Assembly (NCBI GenBank): GCA_003260075.1
Contig: QLIY01000088.1
Span: 1-64,000, forward strand
Reading direction: 5' to 3'
Length of the DNA stretch: 64,000 bases
Source: Phallusia mammillata
Taxonomy: Eukaryota; Chordata; Ascidiacea; Phlebobranchia; Ascidiidae
Numbering within the stretch: the first letter of the stretch is position 1; each line of letters begins with the position of its first letter. Position numbers and translations under genes: made by a program. Below, in pieces: positions 37,017 through 49,000 of the stretch. Below the pieces are notes generated by a model. The model saw nothing but the letters and a program-made list of their open reading frames with translations, had not been told where the DNA came from and did not search any database.

Positions 37017-40000
37017 GTACAACCACATCCATTTTTATTACCGTTTGTCGCATGTATAGTTTTGCTCAGGGGGGGGGGGCTTGTACTTTCGAGTGAGGGC
37101 CCGGTTTAGCAAGTCTCACTTTGGGCCCGCTTACAGCTCTGTATAACCACATCCATTTTTATTACCGTTTGTCGCATGTATAGTTTTGCTCAAGTTCGAT
37201 AAATATTTGGAGAAACTCTCGCCTTGGTTTGAGAAAAAGTTCCTCCACCGCCAAACTTTAATGAAACCAAAATGTCAATTTCAATAATTAAAACTTTTCG
37301 AGTCAAAAGTTCAAAGAAGTGTAAATTGGTGCAAACTATGAGGGTGTTGACTGTTTCACACTCTGCTATCATGTAGACAAACGTAAACCGACACCTAAAG
37401 GAACTAAAATATTAATCAGTTAGGTCAAAAAGAGGCGAGTCAATTTCAAAAGGCAATAAAAGAGGCCAAGATTGGTAACTGTAAACTTGGTCAAAAATAA
37501 ATGCCTATACCCACAGAACAGATACAAAGCATAAATCATTTCTTTAAAAACAGAAATATATTTCATTATATATATTTCTGTTTTTAAAGAAATGATTTAT
37601 GCTTTGTACCTGTTCTTCATGAAACAGTCTAAATATACTACTGATAAGAAGCAAGAATCTTTCTTTTTTACATTCTATTGTCTGCGGGAGATTCCTTAGG
37701 TGACAAAAGTTTTTCAGCNACATTCTATTGTCTGCGGGAGATTCCTTAGGTGACAAAAGGTTTTCAGCTATACCCACAGAATCAGAAATAATCATTGTAA
37801 GATGTTTATGCGAACACTGCCTTTTTTCTGTTTATACTATATTTACGAAACGTTGTATTATGAGGTGAATCATATTTGGCTTGCAACCTTTCGTTAATTT
37901 TAGGTAACCTGCTTATAGTTACATGCAGTGGTGGGATTCAATTTTTTTGTCAGTCGGTTCTATTACAAAAGTCATATTTTTCAGCCGGTTCTGTTACAAA
38001 AATCCCATTTGCGCTAACCGGTTCGCTGATCTCATAAAATTTCGTGAGACGGTTCTATAGAACCGGTGCAAATCAGCTGAATCCCACCACTGATTACATG
38101 ACTTTTTGAAATAAAGTGATACATGTTCAAAGTTACATCACTTTTTGAAAAAAAGTGATACATTTTTGGCCGTAAAGAATCCGAAAATATTTCACACAGG
38201 TTTCAAGATCGCTGTAATTTCGATAGAACAGGCCTTTTTTTGCAATCAACATATTTGAAGACCTATATTCGCTTCGTAGTGATAAGCCACTACTGGGGTA
38301 AAACGACTCAATGCTCATAAAACAATTACTGTGACCATACCAGGAAAACAAAAACATTGGCACGTACACAGTAATCAAATGACGATTCATTATTGGAAAC
38401 GTGCTCGATAATTAATCAGGAATCAAAAATCCCTTATCTTGTACAAACAAGTGTTAAATTGGTCGTTCGAAGATTTAGAGTAAAAATCTTACTTACAGCT
38501 AAGAGGCGGATTCATTATCATTTTCTTTTGATCCAGCGTTACTTTTATGAGCGCATTTAGAAAAGTGTTTGTTTTTGGTCGCATTCACTAAACGAACACA
38601 TATTTTTTGTTGGTTTTTTGTCTAACCTACATTTGTGAAACCTTTTTTGTCAACAAAGAGTTCTTCAGACTATTCCAAATTTAAACATGTGAAAGATAGG
38701 TCACTAAAGTTGTGTACGTTAAATTTCGACCCCGGTTGCACCAGCGGTTTGCTCACAGGCCCACGAAAACGTGATAATCTGAAAACGACTAACCCCCACA
38801 GTAAACACAGCTCAAGGGTTTTATTTTCTTTTACAGTGGAGACGTTGCGTATCACTACAGGCAAAAGTCGGCTAATGTGTCTCATGAGCACGAGGGGTCA
38901 TCGGAGCGCGTGTCATGCGTAGAAAACGTCTATTCTTATACAACTGCTTTCCTGTTTTTTGTCGAAACCGAAACTTCGCTGGGTTACGGAAAACGCGCAA
39001 TCACTGACAAGTGCCCTGAAGCTATTATCCTTTTTGTATTACAAGTAAGTATGTGTGTTTTATTCTGGTTTTTGCGCTGTAGCAGTAATGTCTGAATTGA
39101 CTATGCTCCCTAATAGGCATTCATTTAGCACTGATGTCCAATTTTTTTGTTTGTTTCGTTTCACTTTTGTACATGGATGGCTTTTTTTGCCACATATCCG
39201 TTGTACTGGGTTTTAGCACAGAAGACTCTTAGGCTTAAGAAAGAAAACCTAGGGTTGTTATCCTGCATGATTTTTTTAAAAATCTAAGCAAATTGTAAAT
39301 GGCAAACATTTGCGCCAATGCACATACATGACTCACACTAATTATAAGTCATGCCTTCAGGGTCCTAAACTTTGGCCTCTTGGACTTTGTATTTTGAGTA
39401 ATCTGCCTTTAGGTCCATTGAGACTCAGTTTTTCAGAAGGTTGTCTTAAACGAAACGTCAAAAAAGCTTTGTAAAATTCGACAGACGCAAAAGGTTGTGT
39501 GAAGACAACCGGGTGATTCTGTTTCGATTGGTAAAAACATAAAGCCAAACACACGGCTGTGCGTGGAAGCGGCAAATTGACTTGCACAGTATAAATTGCT
39601 CATGGGCTGTGGCCTTTTTACAAAGGACTTCAAAATAGATTAGTCAAATGGACACTGTTCCGAAATTTAATGTCTTTGTCACCAATAACAAGAAAATGCC
39701 GTTGGTCGATTCACCGGGGCGCTGGTACGTGGTTTAACGTGTCCGGCAGCGCAAAATCTAATTGATTTCGATTTTCTTTTAATTTGCTTTGTCGCCTTCA
39801 GTAACTCCATAATCAATAATCCTAATCCATTGCACTCATGCGCATAGTACGCAGATTCCGCACCGCATAAACCATTGAAAGCTGCGTAATTTTGTTTTGT
39901 ATGTAAATTATTTCTTTATTTCAAGCTCCTTCACGTAAAAGGAGTGTTTTGGGCCACTTTGGCATTTTTGTTAAAGTGCCAATAAAGAATTATAATACGC

Positions 40001-43000
40001 GTGGTAATGTTTCTTCAGTTTTGTACTGTGCGAGTCAACTAAATTTCGCTAACAAAACCTACAAATTTTAACTACATTTTATTGCGAACGTTTTGTCGTA
40101 GTGCAAAATAGTAAAAAATCAAGATTAAAACCATGCGCTATATTCGCATGCGAATTGTAATGTGAAGTGACAGAATAAATGGCGACAACTTTTAAACTGT
40201 TCGCGATAAAATGCATTCATCACGCACCATTTCTAATTTGTTTGTGCCTTTTCAGTGTTTCAGGATATCATATCATTTGAAGGGGTTAGATATGGCGGCT
40301 TTACGCCACTTTCAAAGGTTGTTTTCATTTTTAACTGTTAGCACATTGTAAAATGTCTCAAAATATCCCAATAACATCACTCTAGTGTCTCGTTAAAGCA
40401 TCACGACCTCATTGTACACCGTCTGTCATTGGTTAAACCCGATCAATTTTCTTCGCAAACAGTCGCTTCTGGCCAGTATTCTTGACGCGTTTATGGTCGG
40501 CTCAATCTTCATCAAAATTTCACAACCAAAGAATCGAGCGGAAACTCTCGTCTTCAGCGAACATTGCGTCATCTCACCACGTGACCGGAAGTACTGCCTC
40601 ATGTTCAGGCAAGAATTGGAAAAAATATTTTTCGGTGTTGTACCTTAAAAGTTTTGTAATGACTTTGTGTTTTTTTTATACTCTGGTACTTTTTAGGGCA
40701 TTTTGTAGGGCAGTCGGACACATTTATGTAGAAATGTTGCTTTCTGGCACAAATATGTCCAAAAATGATATTTTAAACTTTAAAAATACAGTAAACCTCA
40801 CTTAAACCGAAATCAGTTAATCCGAAAACTAATCGACATCGGTAAATCGTCGCCTAATCTGGACAATTTTTTGGTCCAATCGGGTCCGGATTAACCAAGG
40901 TTTTCTGTATACCCAAATAACAAAATTAGTGAAAAATATGTAAATTGTCTAGAAAAAGTAATCATAAATTTTCCATCGTTCCATCCTGTTTACTACATCC
41001 AGTGTTTAAAAAATAAGATAATCTAACATAACAGCTGTTGTTTTCCGCAAAGCCCTAACAACGCCCCACGTGGTACGGCTGTATTATTTTAAAGCCATTT
41101 CCTAATCGATACAGTAACAACAAATTATTAAGACCGCGTCACTGGGCAACGTGTTTACGTCATGTCAACACGTCATGATTGATTTTTAATTGCGCCGATA
41201 ACAACTGAAATGCTTGACAAAAATATCACGTTTTTTGTTAAGCAGCAAGTTTTAAAACAATTTTAAATGCATTAACTTGTATACAGTACTTGACCTTTTT
41301 CTATTTGACCTTCGAGGTCAAAAAGGGTTCGCTTGCTTAGTCATATACCGAAATATTTGTTGAGACGCGTTACATCTGCTTTAAATTACCATCTGTTCAA
41401 CACAAAACTAATTTCCGCCAAATAAATTGCCTTTAGAATAGAAACGTCCATTTGTAAATCGCAAACTGGCTTTTAATTCAAAAGGCCTATATTTGGCGCA
41501 AACAGAAGATGGTTTTGTAATAATGTTTCGACACATGGTACAAAGATGAAGTAAATAGAACAGTGGTTCTTAACCTTTTTATAACGGCCGAACCCCTACT
41601 ACATTCTTCAGCCTTTGGTCGAACCCCAAAGTTACATCCTAGGTTTTTAAACNTCGGTCTTAAGTGTTTGTGATGTCATAATCTATATTGTGATGCTTGT
41701 GGTACCTGTTTTGTTCGCATTGTTTGTACACAATAGGCGTACAAAAGTCTGCCGCATATGGTTTTAGGCTGGTAATACTCTTTTTAGTACCACAAAAATT
41801 GTTCGAGCAGTTGAAAAATAAAATATTTAGCAAAAGAGTTTTATTTACGTCACCGCCGCCTGTACATATATTTTAGTAAACATGTTCACGGCCGCACCAA
41901 CTCGACTCTGCGGCGGCATACGGCCGCAGGGTGTGCACCCCTGCCTTAGTGTAAGCTTCCAGCGTTTTGATATTTGGCAAACAGAAATGCCATTTTTAGT
42001 GACTATAGACGCCAAAGTTTGACCCAAACGAGTATTTGTATTGTACTTCAAAAGACCTTCGTCGAACCCCGATTCGGCTTTGCCGAACCCCTGGGGTTCG
42101 ATCGAACCCCGGTTAAGAACCACTGAAATAGAACATCAAAACCAGATTGTAAACTTTCACTACCAGTGTATTGGAAGCACTCTATGATGTCATCATGAGT
42201 ATTATGTCGTAATAATTGTTTGCGATTCACTCGCGCAGGGTTGGAAACTTGCGAAACTCCTTGATCGTCCAATGTCGGATCAGGGCAAAGTACGTTAAGT
42301 CACGTGAGACGAAGGAGGGCGAATTTATCGGACTTCATCAAGATGACATCAACGTCGGTTTTGACACTGGTACGCGAGTTTCTCTAAGTTACTGCGTAGT
42401 TTGAATTGTTGGCGTTTTTGTTTTTTCAACGAGATGAGAATAATAAGCATAGCAGTCCAGAAATCATTAATTGACTTTTTGTGAGCAAAACTGGGTGGTA
42501 ATGCTAGTTTTTAAAAATGCGTCGCTTTACCATGATATAAAGTACAGGTATACATGAATTTATGCTTTCAGCCTGTAAAGTGATCCGTGAAAATATTTGT
42601 TTGTGTGTCCTTAACTAAAAGCACTGTTTTTACGGCTTTCCGCAAAGCAAAAATTTAAATTAGGAAAATTGTCCGAAAGGTAAAGATTTTTGAGTAATTG
42701 TCGATGCAACTCTGTTTTCCGTGCGATTTTTAGCTTCTGGTTTTGTAATGAAGCTGGTTAAAGATACTGATTGAAAAAAATCGTTTGTTTCTAAGTAGGT
42801 TTTCATTTAAATACAACAAAATCATTCTTTTGCCATGATTTTGTTGAATCAGAGGCCCTAAATGTCTAAACTATAATGGATTGAATTTGTGCAACATAAA
42901 GGATATAACTTTATCCTCATTATCCTTGTGGTAAACATTTTTATTTTTGCTTCCACCACTAGGAGCTGACAACTTGTTCCTTGTGACTCCGCTCATCATT

Positions 43001-46000
43001 TGTCATGAGATTGATGAACACAGTCCGTTATGGACGATGAGCGCCGATGATTTAAGACAGGAACAGTTTGAGATTATCGTCATTCTGGAGGGAATGATCG
43101 AAAGCACAGGTAACACTTAATTCAATATTATTATTTTTTGCAAACTCATATCGAATTTTTCCTCTTTTTTTCAAATTTAAGCTTAGAATATGCATTTATA
43201 AAGTGGAAAATTAACTATTCAATTCGAGGTATTTTTTCTTCATAAAGTGTCAGATTCTGTTCCGCTGTTATTGTTTGTTTGGTCTTCGGTGAAAATGAGA
43301 AATGTGGCCCTGTTTTGGGGACCTGGACCTGGACCTGTAGTAAGGCTTTTATTTAAGAAACTGTTTTCATTACAGGTTTCTTCTATGCTATTCTCATAAT
43401 CTGTGAACTTATTTTATGCAGAATAAGGTTTAAAAAAGGTTGATAACAAAACTGTATTCACTTCTTGTTTATAGGCTGTTAATAAGATGTATCATTTTGT
43501 CTAAAAATCTAAGCTTTGAAAATATAAATAAATACCCCCCCCCCGGTGTACGTGAGAAATGTGGCCCTGTTTTGGGGACCTGTATGTAAGGCTTTTTTCA
43601 AGAAACTGTTTTCATTACAGGTTTCTTCTATGCTAGTCTTATAATCTTGCCGTATTCCCCACATGAATAGACAGTGAACTTATTTTAGGCAGAATAAGGT
43701 TTATAAAAGGTTGATAACAAAACTGTATTTATGTAAAAGCATGTGAGCCAATCAATGATAAGCTGCAGACAGTGCATTTACTTCTTATTTACTTCTGTAT
43801 TTACTTCTTGTTTATAGGCTGTTAATAAGATGTTTCATTTTGTCTAAAAATCTAGCTTTAGATTTTTGAAAATATAAATAAATGAAATACGGATTAGGAC
43901 AAATCGTTTTTCCACGTGTATTGACATGATAGAGCCTGGGATAAGAAAAATGAATGGAAATATCAAACCCCATGGTCCCTACACCTTTGCCAATTTTTAA
44001 AGCTGTTCGTATTGAACAAACACGTAAAAACGCTCAGGCTTTTCGTGGGTCTTACGAGATTAAAATTCCCAGCCAAATAATACGCTGTACTTATATTCCA
44101 TCACCTATAAGCAGGATTGCCATACCGCCCTTATTTCTAAGACTTGTCTTTATTTTAAAGGGCAGAGTCTTAGAAAAATGTTCTGTCCTTGTGTCGAAGA
44201 AATGTCCTTATTTTATCTTATCATCAACAATTACAAAACTTCTATTATTTTCCTCTGATATATATCCCGCGTTGGGTAACATGCCCAAACATGTTTTTTC
44301 GCTGAGAGTGACATCTTTAAAGAAAATAAAAAAATGTAGTACGTTATGGATCGCATAAATTTGTTCAAAACCGTTTGTTTCGTTTCGTATGAAATTTTAA
44401 GTTTTTGGGTTGTCCTTGTTTTGGCGTCCATGTCTATGGCAACCCCGCCTATAAGCCATGTACCACCCACGTTATAACCAAAGGCCAGCAATGTGACGAT
44501 AAAGAATTAGATGTGGACATGCGTAGTGAAGCAACAAGCTATTAGAGATTCGGGGTGGACTAGGCATCGATTTAACCTCACAAATGCGAGACGCTTTCAA
44601 TCGATTCGTGTTCGAGTCGCGTTGTACGACGGCTATCCGAACACACGTCGATGGGCACTTAACTAAAACTCTGATATCAGCATTTAACACGGTCGTGAGG
44701 GCGCTACCCTATCCCTGATCATCTTCCACTAGTCACATCAATCAGATCAGCCTTAGCCCCCAACACAAAAGGCCAATCCCCCCCCCCCCTGACAAACCAC
44801 GTATTAGCGCATAAACAGCCAATATAATAACATTTTACCCAAATAGCTGATTGTAAAGTATATAGGATGACCCAATCTATGTGGCCTAAAGTATATTTTT
44901 GATTTAATGGATAGATTGACCATAGTTTTCCCCCCCCCCCTATCCCTGATCATCTTCCACTAGTCACATCAATCAGATCAGCCTTAGGCCCCAACACAAA
45001 AGGTTAATCTCCCCCCCCCCATAAACTTTGTGTTGTCTATTTATAGAGTCCAGGAATGGATGTTAACTTTTTCTTACTATAGATTCATACTTAGAGTTTT
45101 ATGCTTGCTGTGCTTTGATTCTTTAACTTCAGTAGTAGTGTTTGAAAAGGTATGTCTAAAATGACAAACCACGTATTAGCGCATAAACAGCCAATATAAT
45201 AACATTTTAACCAAATAGCTGATTGTAAAGTATATAGGATGACCCAATTTATGTGGCCTAAAGTATATTTTTGATTTAATGGATAGATCCACTTTGAGGA
45301 TGCGGACGGCTCGGAGCCAAAGAGCACATATATATATATCCCTTGTTGTAAAACTTATCCTTTTTAACTTGCTTGCATTTTTGATAACGATTACAAATAC
45401 CCTTAATAGGATGACAACAAGATTATAGCATAGAAATTTGTTTGACTGACTTGAATGCATTAACTCAACACGCCGAAAAACACTTTTTGAACTGTTTGAT
45501 ATGTTATGAAAATATAACTTGTTTATCAGCACATAAAATTGTTTTGCGAACTGGTAAACGACAATTACTGTGTGTGTAAAAGTGTAACTTCCTAATTCTA
45601 TAGGACGTCAAAACGTCGATTGTTTACAATAAAACCGCTGGATAAGCAATACTTGGCATGCCTAATTCTAGTTCACAACATTACAACTGTATTGGACTCT
45701 AGCCAGTGGTTTGTAAAGCTACAAATAAGGTTTGAAAGTTAAGTGCATGAAATTGCCATAAAAGTAAGGCAAACTATGCGTAAAGGCCGTATATAACATT
45801 TAAGTCAACTGGTAAGTTAAGTAAATGTACGTGTGCTTAAAACTAGCAGATTTCAGGATGTCCGAAAACCACTTACCACGCGGGAAAAACTCGGCGATGG
45901 GCTTCGTCTTCAGTGACCGGCCAGGTTTGGGAAAAGCCAATTGATTTTCGCAGTAATAAGGTTATATGGCGCAATAACCCTTTATTTCATGTTCCCAGTG

Positions 46001-49000
46001 GAATAAAAATCGATAATAATGGAGAATGCAAATAACACGGACCGTCAGTTCAGTTTTGTATTCCTATTTTACTTGGGTGCGTGGTTGATCACACGAGCGT
46101 GACAAACTGCTCAAAGAGCAAGGCCTCCTTAAATATACGGAGAATTCCCTAAATGCCATTTCGGTATTAGGCTAATGTAATCGTTTTCGGATGTTACAAC
46201 CTTGTTAAAATTTGTGCTTAACAGTTAAGTGGCCTAATCGTTAAATGAACCGAAAATTTTCACCGCAAAATCGATGTAGAAATTTGTGCTTGTTCTAAAA
46301 CAGTAACACAATATTAACGCTCCAATTCACATCTAACTAGACAAGAAAGTTTCTTTTTGCACTTCACTAAATGTTTTGTCTTAATTATTTTGGCCACTCA
46401 GTTTGCGAAAATAAGATTTACTTTTAGTCGAATCATGATTGTTTTACTGAATCAACATTATAATAAAAATCAATTATTTTTGATTGATTCAAATGAAGAT
46501 TAAATTAGTTTTGTGAGGCCCTATGTAGTCTTAATCAACTTTAAACAAAAACGGCTACCCGAATATGAATACGTATTCTCTTTTAGTAGTGAACAGTCAA
46601 AAATATTTTTTACGATTTTCAGTTCCCCCCCCCCCTATGAATACGTATTCTCTTTTAGTAGTGAACAGTCAAAAATATTTTTTTCAATCTTTTTTTACGA
46701 TTTTCAGTTTTTTGTTCTGTTTTTGAAATTATTTAGAGCAAATGTTCGATCGTTTCTTTTAACCTAAGCCGCATTTTGTGTATTATATTTTTCTATTTCA
46801 ATCATGCGATGTTTGGAACTAAAAAGATTCTGTAGCTGAAAGAAAGTCAACTTTTGGTGCGGAAACATATAGGAAAGATTACTAGTTTTTTAGGGGAAGG
46901 ATTGATTATATGTGGGTAGGTAAAAAAAGGTGTGTACACTGATTTACTGTCAGTTACATCAGTTTAAAACATAATTCTACTCTATTGCTGTTTGTACAAA
47001 AATTTCGAACTGTTTACGTACATACTACATAACTAGAAAAACACTCAGTAGGAAAGTCCAGCAAAAATTGCAGTAAATAAAACTAAGCGGTATTGGCATG
47101 TCGATTAAGATGCCGATGGATCAAAGTGGTTGAAAAAAAAACGTACGGCTAACCAAGTTGAGCCTGTACACATTGCCTTATACATTATTCATGTCTCATT
47201 GGATGTTGCTGTGTAGGAAGGGAACGATTTTTGTTGCTAATTGAAAGTTTGTTTGGTATTCGTTGGGCATCGGCTCCTGAATTTATTCGTCAAAAAGAGG
47301 TCACTTTGGCGCAACAATCGACAGATCTTGAGGCCCAGATTCAGGTTTCAAGTAGACACGGCAGTTGCACCGGGTTAAAACGCTAACCATCACACTTCTA
47401 ATAGCTATTCTGGTTACATGTCGTTGCACGAAAACCTCGTAAAATTATATTGGTGTATTTTTGTTTGATTTCGAATTGCTCGAATTGTCATTGAAGTGAA
47501 GATCTAAAAGTCCAGCCCATAACTACCCTAACTGGTTAAATTTGCATTTAGACTTGCTTTTGCAGACTTACTTTATAATGAAACAAGCATACAAATATAG
47601 TATTTTGTTACTGGTCAAATTGTTTTGCGAACAACAAACAAACGTCGAATACGAAACAGATGTCGTTTTACGAGTAAAGTGATGGTTTGCAACAACTTTT
47701 ATGCCACGACAAGCTTCACGTCGAGAGCTTATTTAGCAAACACAAAAGTACAAAGACTCTTTAATTTAGGGATGGGAAAAACTGATGTCCACCTTTTTGC
47801 CGAAACGCGAAGGGCCAACTTATTTTACAAAATTATGTGTGTTTCAGGGATGATATGCCAAGCGCGAACTTCATATTTGAGCACAGAGATCTTATGGGGA
47901 CATCGATTCATGCCCGTACTTTTCCACGCTAGAGGGCACTTTAGAGTCGACCACTCGGAATTCCATTCAATATACGAGGTACGTGGGCAGGAACTTGGCA
48001 GAATGGTCCGGTGCGCCTGACCCATATACAGACATAAAAAACCCTGATCGGGATTCGTCCCTGGGAGAGTCCTGGGTTCGAACCCCGTGAAAAAATGTAT
48101 ATACGAGGTACGCAACCAACTGTTTACATGGTAGAGCTACTTACACCATACCTCACGTCAGCTGCGCATTTAGCTAACTTTCGATAGGTGACGCAGGAGC
48201 TGAATTATTATTTTTTTAATAAAAGGTAGGGTTGGGAAGTAAGTTTTTGAAAATTTTATATTAACAACTAAATTTTAGAGTTAGTTTCATTAAATTTTTA
48301 ATGATAATACCTAACCCCAACCCTAACCGTCAGCATTTTTTGCGATATACCGTTTTCAATAGGATTTGTGCTCTTTGCGCCACCTATCAAAACTTAGCTA
48401 AATGTGCGACTGTCGTGAGTTATGGTGTTAGTAGATTTTCCTGTTTACATAAGCAAAGACGCATTACCCATGCATAAATGAAATAAATGACCAGGGTTCG
48501 TACTAAAATAGGTCTTATGTTTTATCATGTTGTGCCATTTGCTTTTTCATTGGATATAATCGTCTAAAAGCACAAAAAATATCACAAAAGCTTCGCCTCT
48601 AACATGCACAAGCAACAATAGGCGGAACTAAAATAAGTTGCAACAAATTTATTTCTGTTGGTTTGACATTGCAGATAGAACTGGCATTAATTGTGTGTTG
48701 TTTGATTTATATTTTGATTTCATTGACTTAAGGTATTTATTAGCGATTTATTATACATACTATCCGATCAATAGGATAATGCCAGATTATCAAATTGCAT
48801 GGTAATTGCATTCCCTTTGCCGATGTTTAACATAAATAATCGATTGCTACAAGATCCTTAACTGCTCGAGAAACTATTTTGAAACGTATTATCTTTCGTG
48901 TTTAAAATGTTTAAATATTTAACAGGTCATAAAAGTTAGATAATATTTACTCGTTGATATATAATCATAGCCTATAACCACTACATAACTTGACTGCAGA

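Noticed and set aside
41845-42272. Small frames around 42 kb on the minus strand
   Set aside because: They fall inside the 565-bp hAT element or antisense to Kir exon 5.
47984-48099. Possible functional tRNA gene
   Set aside because: A and B boxes are present, but a normal cloverleaf cannot be drawn and the 13-bp target duplication shows it is an inserted SINE.
48303-48326. Telomere-like CCTAACCCCAACCCTAACC
   Set aside because: Only about three imperfect units, lying in the loop of a foldback MITE; not a telomeric array.
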